6,966 nucleotides of DNA from an uncultured Marinobacter sp. (GCF_946886895.1 NZ_CAMPJO010000024.1:1-6966); one strand, 5' to 3'. Numbered from the stretch's first letter, positions 1 to 6,168 are shown. Numbers and translations are program-made. The notes: a model not told the origin generated them from the sequence alone.

Positions 1-69
1 TTCATGGCTCCATTCTCTCAGATGCTGGAGCCTCCTCAAAACCCGGGGCGGTTCAATCTGCGCCGGAGC

Positions 70-134
70 GCCAGCCGGAAGTAAGCCACTAGCACAAAAT
101 GGTTGGGAACCATTTTGAACAGCCGCAGGCTGGC
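70..134. repeat. Two-tier imperfect palindrome with inner 10-bp hairpin
   Basis: Positions 70-76 (GCCAGCC) pair with 128-134 (GGCTGGC). Inside them, 95-104 (CAAAATGGTT) pairs perfectly with 108-117 around a GGG loop. Positions 120-124 and 128-132 can form an alternative small hairpin with loop GCA. There is no canonical integron core box at either edge, so I do not call it an attC. It could be a structured RNA or an extragenic palindromic repeat. Confidence 0.5.
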
Positions 135-140
135 CTTAGG

Positions 141-162
141 TGAAATACAGGGATGTATTTCA
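141..162 (+). promoter_or_regulatory. CsrA/RsmA-type GGA hairpin (candidate)
   Basis: A perfect 9-bp stem (141-149 with 154-162) closes on the four-base loop GGGA. Read as plus-strand RNA, positions 145-156 are AUACAGGGAUGU, which matches all twelve positions of the published in-vitro-selected CsrA consensus RUACARGGAUGU, with GGA in the loop as CsrA prefers. The match is seen in the sequence; that the region is transcribed or bound is inference. A neighbouring hairpin at 95-117 also carries GGA at its loop edge. The alternative is an ordinary repeated extragenic palindrome. Confidence 0.35.
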
Positions 163-182
163 TAAAACTGCGAGCTGATGAA

Positions 183-256
183 CAAGAACATCATAGGAGG
201 CGTAGGCCGGAGGCGAGTTGGCGCAAGCCGACGGGGCGGCCATCCGTCAGTTGTGC
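183..256 (-). repeat. Degenerate attC-like palindrome
   Basis: The plus strand ends with GTTGTGC (250-256), close to the GTTRRRY box that ends the other attC sites. It carries the GGCCGGAGGCG-type arm and a GGCGGCCATCCG arm resembling the CATCCGAGTG arm of the sites at 5683 and 6169. Its centre GTTGGC-GCAA-GCCGAC forms a short stem. The opposite core box is poor (AAGAACA instead of YYYAAC), so the site is either decayed or not a true attC. Confidence 0.35.
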
Positions 257-316
257 AGTGACAGTTCATGCTCTTATCTGGGGCGGTCCGACGCATCGGT
301 GCAGGGTGTTGTGGGG

Positions 317-339
317 GCTGGGGGTTAGATACCCCCAGC
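317..339. repeat. GC-rich hairpin with 7-nt loop
   Basis: GCTGGGGG (317-324) pairs perfectly with CCCCCAGC (332-339) around loop TTAGATA. No T-run follows on either strand, so it is not a standard terminator. The GTTAGAT spanning the stem-loop edge (324-330) resembles an attC outer box, but no matching partner box is visible to the left. Confidence 0.4.
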
Positions 340-346
340 TACCCGA

Positions 347-409
347 TTAAAACTACACCGAGGTAAGTCCAGAGCACATCTCCTCGGTGTAGTGACTTAC
401 TGGTTAATG
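347..409 (-). terminator. 12-bp hairpin after the 404-526 gene: short attC or intrinsic terminator
   Basis: ACTACACCGAGG (352-363) and CCTCGGTGTAGT (382-393) form a perfect 12-bp stem with an 18-nt loop. On the minus strand the stem is followed by four Ts, counting its last base, which suits a weak intrinsic terminator for the 404-526 gene. The edges TTAAAAC (347-353) and GTTAATG (403-409) also resemble the two outer boxes of an attC, and the gene's TAA stop falls in the right-hand box exactly as in other cassettes here. A 63-bp attC is within the known size range, but a perfect stem without extrahelical bases would be unusual. I cannot separate the two readings. Confidence 0.5.
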
Positions 410-526
410 ACAATGGTATGGTTTGGACCCTGCATGACAACCGTTTTTGTCGGTTCCGCCAGAATGAGCATGAGCTACGCCAACGATCATCATTGAAGCG
501 AAAAGGAAAGCAGCTAACTTTTTCAT
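404..526 (-). CDS. Short secreted His/Cys-rich peptide (YHYH-type motif)
   Basis: Forty residues. Residues 1-20 form a textbook signal peptide: MKK, a hydrophobic core and a VAHA cleavage site. A predicted mature peptide of only 20 residues remains, containing GCH (29-31) and the ending YHCH (37-40), with four or five His and two Cys. The DKNGCH...YHCH pattern recurs at the C-termini of various small exported bacterial proteins and suggests metal binding or a disulfide; no specific function is established. Start chosen: ATG at 526, with AAGGA eight bases upstream on the minus strand. A longer frame to 586 would start at GTG and bury the signal peptide. The gene sits in its own cassette between the cut attC at 600-683 and the hairpin at 347-409. 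Confidence 0.75.
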   Translation of the reverse strand: MKKLAAFLFASMMIVGVAHAHSGGTDKNGCHAGSKPYHCH

Positions 527-599
527 AGGAGATCCTTTTTGTTGGATATATTTCCGTGGTGCCTTCCTTTGCAATGAGACACTCACATGCCCTTGTAAG

Positions 600-683
600 T
601 GTTAACGCTGATGGTAACCGGCGCCGGAGCGTAGCGGAGGGCACCAAAAGCGCCACGCTTTTGGCGTCCGGTTGACCGCCTGG
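600..683 (-). repeat. attC site truncated by the insertion sequence
   Basis: The left core box is TGTTAAC (600-606). The stem AACCGGCGCC (617-626) pairs with GGCGTCCGGTT (662-672) leaving an extra base, the extrahelical type typical of attC, and CAAAAGCG pairs with CGCTTTTG inside. All complete sites in this array end in GTTA plus three bases at the far side. Here that box is absent, because the IS begins at 684, about where the last few bases should be. The site follows the cassette to its right and precedes the 404-526 gene. Confidence 0.75.
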
Positions 684-708
684 TGTAGTGGTTCAATGAT
701 TCCGGACA
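684..708 (+). repeat. Left terminal inverted repeat of the IS
   Basis: The 25-bp end starts TGTAGTGGTTCAATG and closes with CCGGACA. Against the right end it differs at positions 10, 11, 13, 15 and 18. Confidence 0.9.
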
Positions 709-750
709 CCAACGTAGGTGGTAATATCGCCACAATAAACGAGGTGTCTG

Positions 751-1059
751 ATGACCAGAAAGCGACGTTCTTTTTCTCCTGAGTTCAAACAGGAAGCAGC
801 CAGCCTGGTGCTGGATCAAGGTTACACGATTCCCCAGGCAAGCGTGTCCCTGGGAATTGGTGAAAGCGCTATCCGGCGCTGGGTTAGCCAACTGACCGAG
901 GAGCGTGACGGTGTCACCCCGAAGGGCAAGGCATTAACCCCGGAACAGCGCCGTATTCAGGAGCTGGAAGCCCGCTGCAAGCGCCTTGAACAGGAGAAAG
1001 ACATACTAAAAAAGGCTACCGCTCTCTTGATGTCGGACGACATGAATCGTACGCGCTGA
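751..1059 (+). CDS. IS3-family transposase OrfA
   Basis: 102 residues, the usual length for an IS3-family OrfA. Residues 8-45 (SPEFKQEAASLVLDQGYT... to RRWVSQL) are a Tnp_1-type helix-turn-helix that binds the IS ends. Residues 68-92, from RIQELEA to LLMS, form a leucine-zipper-like coiled coil used for multimerisation. A GAGG ribosome-binding site lies six bases before ATG 751. Near the C-terminus the frame reads CTA AAA AAG, which forms the A AAA AAG slippery heptamer at 1008-1014, so that a -1 shift produces the OrfAB transposase. OrfA itself looks intact. Confidence 0.93.
   Translation: MTRKRRSFSPEFKQEAASLVLDQGYTIPQASVSLGIGESAIRRWVSQLTEERDGVTPKGKALTPEQRRIQELEARCKRLEQEKDILKKATALLMSDDMNRTR
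1008..1014 (+). promoter_or_regulatory. -1 programmed frameshift site A AAA AAG
   Basis: The heptamer is in the correct register for orfA (codons 1009-1011 AAA, 1012-1014 AAG). A -1 slip enters the orfB frame, which reads on as GYRSLDVGRHESYALIDQLS, the normal IS3-family junction. A small palindrome TGTCG-GA-CGACA (1031-1042) lies downstream and could act as a weak stimulator. Confidence 0.8.
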
Positions 1060-1067
1060 TAGACCAG

Positions 1068-1916
<849 letters not shown>

Positions 1917-1921
<5 letters not shown>

Positions 1922-2204
1922 ACATGGATCGGGAGTGCTGGAACTCAACCTCGTACTGCAGTGCTTTTTCCCTTAGCCGCGCTTCTCGTTCCTGTCGCTC
2001 AATTACCGGATTAGTGTACTGACCATCACCACCTCGACATAAAAAACATATTCCATTCTGAACATGCTTGAAGTGCGGCAAGTACCCTGTCCCTCCACAA
2101 CGAGGGCAAGGCCTGCGAGGGCGATTATGTAATAGATACTCACCGAGGTAGATTAAGCCAACTACAAAACCCACTCCGAGGAACAATTCTAATAGCGCGT
2201 ACAA
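1917..2204 (-). pseudogene. Membrane-anchored zinc-ribbon protein, 3' end removed by the IS
   Basis: The 95-residue frame has an N-terminal hydrophobic segment (about residues 3-21, LLELFLGVGFVVGLIYLG). A four-cysteine metal-binding module follows: CPRCGGTG (Cys33, Cys36) and CFLCRGG (Cys53, Cys56), similar to DnaJ-type CxxCGGxG zinc repeats. A charged helical tail (ERQEREARLREKALQYEVEF) comes next. The last residue and the TAG stop lie inside the IS right end (from 1921 down), so the native C-terminus is missing. The start is TTG at 2204: a TAG codon lies two codons upstream in frame, and an AGGGG ribosome-binding site sits eight bases before it. Function unknown; an inner-membrane protein with a cytoplasmic zinc module is the likely form. 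It may still be translated. Confidence 0.75.
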
Positions 2205-2240
2205 TCCCTATACCCCTAGTAGACTTGCGATAAAGACCTT

Positions 2241-2327
2241 TTCTAACGCCAATATTAAGCGGCGCCCGACTAGGGCGTCCGGTGGACGGCCGCCAGGCCG
2301 GGAACGAACTTGAATGACTGGTTAGCT
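2241..2327 (-). repeat. attC site
   Basis: Outer boxes TTCTAAC (2241-2247) and GTTAGCT (2321-2327) flank GC-rich arms GGCGCCCGACTAGGGCGTCC and GGCGGCC-type sequence. It belongs to the cassette carrying the 2346-2606 gene. It is not close in sequence to the other sites in the window. Confidence 0.85.
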
Positions 2328-2345
2328 GTAATTCGCAAGGACCCA

Positions 2346-2606
2346 CTATTTTTTGCCAAGCACTAGGGCAACCCAATAGTCCTTACAAAACAAGCCCACT
2401 ACGGTTCCAATAATTGAGAAGAAGCCAAATAAACCAATTACCAGCCAGACCCCGTCATTTGTCCACTGATACTGAAACTGGGCGTAGCCAGCCGCCCCGC
2501 ATAGAATTCCGATAACGAGGCTGAGGATCAACAAGACAGGGCGCTTCCATTTCGCCTCTCTCGGTTGATAAACCCTCTTTGTCCATGCCTCAAACTTATC
2601 AATCAT
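2346..2606 (-). CDS. Small two-helix membrane protein, unknown family
   Basis: 86 residues. A basic cytoplasm-like N-terminus (MIDKFEAWTKRVYQPREAKW) precedes two hydrophobic helices at about residues 23-43 (PVLLILSLVIGILCGAAGYA) and 53-74 (VWLVIGLFGFFSIIGTVVGLF). The protein ends in a short KDYWVALVLGKK tail. I do not recognise the family. Start chosen: ATG at 2606, because the frame continues only into the attC at 2621-2704, whose translation (MRLRLHSVAAR) is the recombination site, not protein. The ribosome-binding site is weak (TTTTGGTACG). The stop lies 18 bases before the attC box, unlike most cassettes here, which stop inside it. Confidence 0.8.
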   Translation of the reverse strand: MIDKFEAWTKRVYQPREAKWKRPVLLILSLVIGILCGAAGYAQFQYQWTNDGVWLVIGLFGFFSIIGTVVGLFCKDYWVALVLGKK

Positions 2607-2620
2607 GGTCGTACCAAAAC

Positions 2621-2704
2621 AGCTAACGCCAATAGCACGTGCGGCTACGGAATGGAGGCGAAGCCGCAATGTAGTAGCCGTCGCTGTGGCTATAATGGTT
2701 AGAT
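2621..2704 (-). repeat. attC site (family shared with 5236 and 4281)
   Basis: Boxes AGCTAAC (2621-2627) and GTTAGAT (2698-2704). The centre shares an uninterrupted 35-bp block with the site at 5236-5319 (2640-2674 here, starting GCGGCTACGG and ending GTAGT). The TAA stop of the next gene lies in the right-hand box. Confidence 0.9.
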
Positions 2705-3406
2705 GTTTGGCTGCTCATGATCCACGTATTTCTTGAGGATATCGCGAGTCAACCCCAACATGCGATACCGGATAAACTTATCGGTTGGTTTAGCATTTGT
2801 CCAATTCCCATGTCGCGCTGGATCGGCATAATTCTTTATCAGTTCCGTTAAGGTTGCTCGATTCGTACCTAAAGCAGCATGCATCTCATCCCACCGATCA
2901 CGACCACTGGCCATAACAAAAGAACATTTTATGCTTTCAATGGCTCGATAACAGTACATGGCGCAGTCACTGACATCATTCATAGCCTGTAAGTAATCTC
3001 GAACTGCCATTCGAAAGAAAACGTCCCTTGCCGCAAGCCGCAAAGCACGATTGAAGACTTCAGTTTGTTCGATAAAACTAAGATCTTCTCCCTGATCCTC
3101 GGGATTGGTCGGTCTTACACCCAGCACATGAGGGGTTCCGTCATCCTCGGTAATTTGGATTAAGTTTACTGAATAACCAGATCCGAGAGAGAAGCCTAAA
3201 GCGCTTACGACTACTGATGCAAGTTCCTCGGCTTGCACCTCAGCTGACATCCAACCGTCGATCTCCGGGGAATCTATCAAAACCGTTATTTGTGATGAAT
3301 CGCAACTAACGACTACTCCTCCTCGATCACCCAGCCCCATCTCAACTCGGCTGAAGAAAATGTCAGCTCGTTCCGGCTGTACTCGTCCAGTAGCTATATA
3401 TTTCAT
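2699..3406 (-). CDS. Soluble protein of unknown function, possible HEPN-like C-terminal half
   Basis: 235 residues, the longest intact gene here. Residues 1-105 look alpha/beta with no membrane segment (TGRVQPERADIFF, GVVVSCDSSQITVLID). Residues 112-235 are strongly helical, with a CYRAIESIKCSF helix, a conserved-looking W-DEMHAALG stretch and ADPARHG (Arg198-His199-Gly200). A helical domain with a Tyr-Arg-Ala-Ile-Glu helix and a PARHG turn recalls HEPN-like or phage-defence-associated domains, but the canonical RxxxxxH motif is not evident, so this is a guess. Start chosen: ATG 3406 (MKYIATG), since the eight upstream residues fall in the attC at 3413-3499. The TAA stop is inside the downstream attC box. 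Confidence 0.82.
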   Translation of the reverse strand: MKYIATGRVQPERADIFFSRVEMGLGDRGGVVVSCDSSQITVLIDSPEIDGWMSAEVQAEELASVVVSALGFSLGSGYSVNLIQITEDDGTPHVLGVRPTNPEDQGEDLSFIEQTEVFNRALRLAARDVFFRMAVRDYLQAMNDVSDCAMYCYRAIESIKCSFVMASGRDRWDEMHAALGTNRATLTELIKNYADPARHGNWTNAKPTDKFIRYRMLGLTRDILKKYVDHEQPNI

Positions 3407-3412
3407 GGTGTC

Positions 3413-3499
3413 ATCTAACGCTCGCAGCACAGGCCGAAACCCGCGTAGCGGTTGAGGTCCAGGCCACGCAGTGGCCGTTTGTGACTGCGTTTGTTATAC
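3413..3499 (-). repeat. attC site
   Basis: Boxes ATCTAAC (3413-3419) and GTTATAC (3493-3499). The arms include CAGCACAGGCC and GGCCACGCAGTGGCC, the latter itself a small palindrome. It has no close relative among the other sites here. Confidence 0.88.
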
Positions 3500-3838
3500 G
3501 TTTTTGTAGATGTCATGCAACAACTCACCTGACTTTTCGTTTAATTGCACACCACCGAACGATAAATTGAGGTCGCTTGATGTGCCAACCGCTGATGTTG
3601 AACGAACTCCGTCTAGAACGCACAGAAAGCCAAACACAGATTCGTGCACGGCTTCAGAAATAATCTCTCCCACCATTGCACGATCGCTTGCATTCAGTGA
3701 CTTGAACCATTCAGATTGCGCAAGTAACCGATTATCAGGATTGCGGCCAGGAGGATCATTGAGGTTATCAATTGTGTTGTCTATTGCTGACTGAGACACC
3801 ACCTCTTTGATTATTTTTGTGAACTCTACCTTATCCAC
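3494..3838 (-). CDS. Soluble conserved-type cassette protein, unknown function
   Basis: 114 residues, no signal peptide or membrane helix. The N-terminal half is acidic and helical (EFTKIIKEVVSQSAIDNTIDNL). It is followed by PPGRNPDNRLLAQSEWFKSL, a helix EIISEAVHESVFGFLCVLDGVRS, and an ending with a hydrophobic strand (DLNLSFGGVQLNE) and LHDIYKNV. The FGFLCVLDGVR segment looks like a conserved core, but I cannot name the family. Start chosen: GTG at 3838, with GGAG five bases upstream. An upstream GTG at 3871 would put the start inside the attC. The TAA stop is in the attC box at 3493-3499. Confidence 0.8.
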   Translation of the reverse strand: MDKVEFTKIIKEVVSQSAIDNTIDNLNDPPGRNPDNRLLAQSEWFKSLNASDRAMVGEIISEAVHESVFGFLCVLDGVRSTSAVGTSSDLNLSFGGVQLNEKSGELLHDIYKNV

Positions 3839-3855
3839 CGACTCTCCGGTAAAAC

Positions 3856-3933
3856 GTATAACGCGGAGCACAGCGGCGGCCCGTCAGGGACGTCCGGCGG
3901 CCATCGGCCGCGTACTGATGCGGTTGGTTATAT
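3856..3933 (-). repeat. attC site, near twin of the one at 4717
   Basis: Boxes GTATAAC (3856-3862) and GTTATAT (3927-3933). Apart from the outer boxes and a three-base difference in the middle (ATC here, GCA there), the core is identical to the site at 4717-4794. Confidence 0.92.
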
Positions 3934-4254
3934 TTTGCTGGCTTCGGCTTCAGGCTCTCGCCCACCACGCAGCACCAAATATAGCAGCGGACCTGCAGAT
4001 ACAAACACTGCTGTCAGAACGAAAAACGGGATGAGATAGCCCAACCCTTTGCCACGGCTTTTGGCGTCCTGGTACATCCAGACGCAAGCCAACGCGGCGA
4101 GAATATAAAGGTCGATGACAACCTGGGCAGTATCCGGTCTGGACATCAGCTGGGCACCAAAGGCCAAAAGCGACTGCTCTGCGCCTGCCATTACCCAAAA
4201 GGTAAAGCCCATGAATAGGCAGAGAATAATTAGCGGGAACGTCGACAATTTCAT
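3928..4254 (-). CDS. DUF2834-like membrane protein
   Basis: 108 residues with about three hydrophobic helices: residues 5-25 (TFPLIILCLFMGFTFWVMAG), 45-60 (VVIDLYILAALACVWMY) and 76-96 (PFFVLTAVFVSAGPLLYLVLR). The order DLY...VW-xx-DAK then GPLLYLVLR fits the DUF2834 pattern, an integral membrane family without known function; I assign it by motif memory only. The C-terminal tail is polar (GGREPEAEASKI). Start chosen: ATG 4254, with AGGA six bases before it. The longer frame reaches into the attC at 4281. The TAA stop lies in the attC box at 3927-3933. Confidence 0.8.
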   Translation of the reverse strand: MKLSTFPLIILCLFMGFTFWVMAGAEQSLLAFGAQLMSRPDTAQVVIDLYILAALACVWMYQDAKSRGKGLGYLIPFFVLTAVFVSAGPLLYLVLRGGREPEAEASKI

Positions 4255-4280
4255 GATCTTCCTTGATTGAGGTTTAAGAA

Positions 4281-4365
4281 ATATAACGCCAGCCAGCATG
4301 CGCGGCTTTGTAGTGGAGGCGGAGCCGCAACGAAAAAGGCGTCGCTGTGCCTGGCATGGTTATGT
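4281..4365 (-). repeat. attC site (family shared with 5236 and 2621)
   Basis: Boxes ATATAAC (4281-4287) and GTTATGT (4359-4365). The first 23 bases from AACGCC are identical to the left arm of the site at 5236, and the right arm (GTCGCTGTG, CCTGGC) is also close. The centre differs from that site. Confidence 0.9.
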
Positions 4366-4686
4366 GGCAGCGCCAGGCTGCATAAGCTTGATTCCTGCTA
4401 GAAACAAGACACCGGCAGGGAATGCGATGACAACCCCATACAATTTGAGGTAGTCCTCATCCATTGGACAGCAACCGAATGGCTCGAAGATCCAGAGGCC
4501 ACTTAAACACAGAAGAGCCCAGCCCGAACTAGCAAGAACTAGCGACATGAAACGATGCATAGACAGGATCGAATGCCTTTCGATATTTGCAGGACGCCGA
4601 CTTTCAAAACCGAGATAAGCTAAGCTCACCACAGCACAAACTGCGCTCACAATCCCGGTAATCCCGTTAACTACTTCCCAGTCCAA
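4360..4686 (-). CDS. Three-helix membrane protein, unknown family
   Basis: 108 residues with hydrophobic helices at about 8-26 (GITGIVSAVCAVVSLAYLGF), 46-69 (FMSLVLASSGWALLCLSGLWIF) and 83-102 (YGVVIAFPAGVLFLAGIKLM). A basic loop (ESRRPANIERHSILSMHR) follows helix 1, and GCCPMDED lies between helices 2 and 3. The basic first loop predicts an outside N-terminus and an inside C-terminus. The start is TTG at 4686: GGGAG lies five bases upstream and an in-frame TAG follows three codons farther up, so no other upstream start is possible. The TAA stop is in the attC box at 4359-4365. Family not recognised. Confidence 0.8.
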   Translation of the reverse strand: MDWEVVNGITGIVSAVCAVVSLAYLGFESRRPANIERHSILSMHRFMSLVLASSGWALLCLSGLWIFEPFGCCPMDEDYLKLYGVVIAFPAGVLFLAGIKLMQPGAAT

Positions 4687-4716
4687 AACAGCTCCCTAAT
4701 TTGGAAATCAGTGAAC

Positions 4717-4794
4717 ACATAACGCGGAGCACAGCGGCGGCCCGTCAGGGACGTCCGGCGGCCGCAGGCCGCGTACTGATGCGTATTGTTACGT
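4717..4794 (-). repeat. attC site, near twin of the one at 3856
   Basis: Boxes ACATAAC (4717-4723) and GTTACGT (4788-4794). The GCGGAGCACAGCGGCGGCCC and ACGTCCGGCGGCC arms are identical to the 3856 site. The pair brackets two cassettes (3928-4254 and 4360-4686). Confidence 0.92.
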
Positions 4795-4822
4795 GGCATA
4801 CAGATCCCACGGAATAACGACT

Positions 4823-5182
4823 TTAAACGCCGCACTGCTTTTGGACGTCTTCAACTTGTTTCTCAAGGCTTGGAATTTGGAGAGTGGCGCCGTCATAGTA
4901 AATGACCTCGCCTTTCCATTCCGGCTTCCTCTCGAGCGCGGCACGAAGAGCTGAATCCAGTTTTTGGAGTGCCGTTGATTCTGCGCAGAGACACTCATAC
5001 AAATTGGCATCGGTACTACGGCACTCGCCGGCAGCGTCCATCAGTGAAGACAAGCCCTCATTGATGTCTTGGAATAACGGAGCATCTTGATCCTTTACCT
5101 GGACAATCTCATTCGCAGCATTGGCTAATGCTGGCAGAACGCTAATTAGAAAAATCAGCCCACAACGTAGATTAAACCCCAT
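4823..5182 (-). CDS. Exported four-cysteine protein
   Basis: 119 residues. A signal peptide covers residues 1-22 (MGFNLRCGLIFLISVLPALANA), with cleavage after ANA. The mature part is mostly helical and carries four cysteines (54, 64, 66, 117), including YECLC. They could form two disulfides in the periplasm, so a periplasmic helical-bundle protein is likely. It is not a lipoprotein, since no lipobox Cys follows the signal. Family not recognised. Start ATG 5182 has AGGAG about eleven bases upstream, slightly long spacing. The stop is about 28 bases before the attC box at 4788. Confidence 0.8.
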   Translation of the reverse strand: MGFNLRCGLIFLISVLPALANAANEIVQVKDQDAPLFQDINEGLSSLMDAAGECRSTDANLYECLCAESTALQKLDSALRAALERKPEWKGEVIYYDGATLQIPSLEKQVEDVQKQCGV

Positions 5183-5235
5183 TGGTCAACTAACTCCTTA
5201 TTCAGATAGATCTCAAAAGCATCGGTGGCGATGCA

Positions 5236-5319
5236 ACGTAACGCCAGCCAGCATGCGCGGCTACGGAATGGAGGCGAAGCCGCAATGTAGTGGGCGTCGC
5301 GTGCCTGGCCTTGTTACGT
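5236..5319 (-). repeat. attC site with mosaic sequence
   Basis: Boxes ACGTAAC (5236-5242) and GTTACGT (5313-5319). The left arm (23 bp from AACGCC) equals the site at 4281, while the centre (35 bp, GCGGCTACGG to GTAGT) equals the site at 2621. Confidence 0.92.
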
Positions 5320-5652
5320 TTTGAGTCTGGCACGGAGTTCCTCAGCTGTGTAGGTGAGAGATTCTTGACCATATCGGGGTGAGGCCAAGACATCAACGAT
5401 TCGCATGCTCGACGACCCCAACCACGCAGCACCCAAGAAGTTACTCATCGGAACAAACACAGGTGAAAACCCACTTTTCTTCAGCTTCTCGGCGAACACT
5501 TCTGCTTTTTCTGCGGACGACCAAACAGGCAGAGCATTGCTACCGTGCGCTGGTAGAACATAAAGTGATTGGCCTGCCATTAGCACCCAAACACCATCGT
5601 GCTCCTGAACAGCGGCGATAAATTCGCGATCACCGATGATTTCTACACTCAT
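5314..5652 (-). CDS. DUF2750 family protein
   Basis: 112 residues, soluble. The pattern DREFIAAV, GVWVL (20-24), YVLPAHGSNALPVW (31-44), a helix EKAEVFAEKLKKSGF, PVFVPMSNFL (64-73) and a C-terminal IVDVLASPRYGQE...AEELRARL fits DUF2750, a small protein family of unknown function common in gammaproteobacterial genomes and integron cassettes. The match is from memory of the motif order, not a search. Start ATG 5652 has only a weak purine run upstream (GAGTAATTGA). The TAA stop is in the attC box. Confidence 0.85.
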   Translation of the reverse strand: MSVEIIGDREFIAAVQEHDGVWVLMAGQSLYVLPAHGSNALPVWSSAEKAEVFAEKLKKSGFSPVFVPMSNFLGAAWLGSSSMRIVDVLASPRYGQESLTYTAEELRARLKT

Positions 5653-5682
5653 TCAATTACTCGATGTCTTGTCGACGATGAA

Positions 5683-5761
5683 ACGTAACGCGAAAGCGCA
5701 CCGGTGGCCATTTGGGAGCGAAGCGGAGAAAAGGCCATCCGAGTGACGCGCATTGTTAAAT
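5683..5761 (-). repeat. attC site (family shared with 6169)
   Basis: Boxes ACGTAAC (5683-5689) and GTTAAAT (5755-5761). AGCGCACCGGTGGCC and CATCCGAGTG arms are shared with the 6169 site. The centre reads GGGAGCGAAGCGGAG. Confidence 0.92.
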
Positions 5762-6157
5762 TCTTCCAAGTATAAGGTCCGCCTGTTCCTCAGACTCACG
5801 AACTGCTCCCAGAACCTTTTGGAGTGACACTTCCATGTCGTCTAACTCCGCATCAGGAGCGTCTGTGGCGGTCTTGATGATCAGAGCGTCCAAATTTTCC
5901 GTAATGGCGAGAAGGCCCGCATACCTTTCTTTAACAGGCTTACTCTTTTGCGCAGCAGGTAAGACGCTTTCTATCAATGCAAATTTACCTAAAAGGCTTG
6001 AAGCCCTTGTATTTAATTCACAGGCCCCTAAACGAATTACCCTTTGTCTATCACGGCGTTTCAGTTTCGCCGTCGCGAGATGATTGCGATGCGATACCCA
6101 AAGTGCTCCGCAGGCGATCAGTGCGGAAATTCCGGAAATAATAAGTGAGTAATTCAT
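5756..6157 (-). CDS. Membrane-anchored helical protein
   Basis: 133 residues. A single N-terminal transmembrane helix spans about residues 4-22 (SLIISGISALIACGALWV) and is followed by a very basic stretch (HRNHLATAKLKRRDRQR), so the rest should be cytoplasmic by the positive-inside rule. The remainder is predicted helical (LLGKFALIESVLPAA, RYAGLLAITENLDALI, DDMEVSLQKVLGAVRESEEQADLI), possibly a coiled coil. No enzyme motif is visible and the family is not recognised. Start chosen: ATG 6157, with AAGG five bases upstream; longer frames enter the attC at 6169. The TAA stop lies in the attC box at 5755-5761. Confidence 0.8.
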   Translation of the reverse strand: MNYSLIISGISALIACGALWVSHRNHLATAKLKRRDRQRVIRLGACELNTRASSLLGKFALIESVLPAAQKSKPVKERYAGLLAITENLDALIIKTATDAPDAELDDMEVSLQKVLGAVRESEEQADLILGRI

Positions 6158-6168
6158 TAGCACCTTAA

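Larger units (their letters stand above)
1..403. other. Gene-free stretch with hairpins at the left end of the window
   Basis: I see no convincing gene here. Open frames on both strands run through palindromes and have compositions like chance frames (Arg- and Pro-rich). What is visible is structural: a 10-bp hairpin at 95-117, a short one at 120-132, a 9-bp hairpin at 141-162, a degenerate attC-like palindrome near 183-256, an 8-bp hairpin at 317-339 and a 12-bp hairpin at 352-393. The stretch could be one or two non-coding cassettes, decayed array, or the chromosomal flank at the distal end of the array; the window does not show which. Confidence 0.5.

Noticed and set aside
36..296. Minus-strand frame of 86 residues through the left region
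   Set aside because: It runs through several hairpins and the attC-like palindrome, has a biased Arg/Pro/Leu composition and no clear ribosome-binding site. Probably chance.
153..350. Plus-strand frame of 65 residues beginning in the CsrA-like hairpin
   Set aside because: Arg- and Pro-rich, crosses palindromes, and is opposite to all cassette genes. The AGGG before its ATG is too close to act as a ribosome-binding site.
3510..3794. Plus-strand frame of 94 residues
   Set aside because: Entirely antisense to the 3494-3838 gene, which has the ribosome-binding site and attC-coupled stop.
3807..4034. Plus-strand frame of 75 residues
   Set aside because: Reads across an attC site and into the antisense of the DUF2834-like gene; not a gene.
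5202..5432. Minus-strand frame of 76 residues
   Set aside because: Overlaps the DUF2750 gene in another frame and ends through the attC at 5236.
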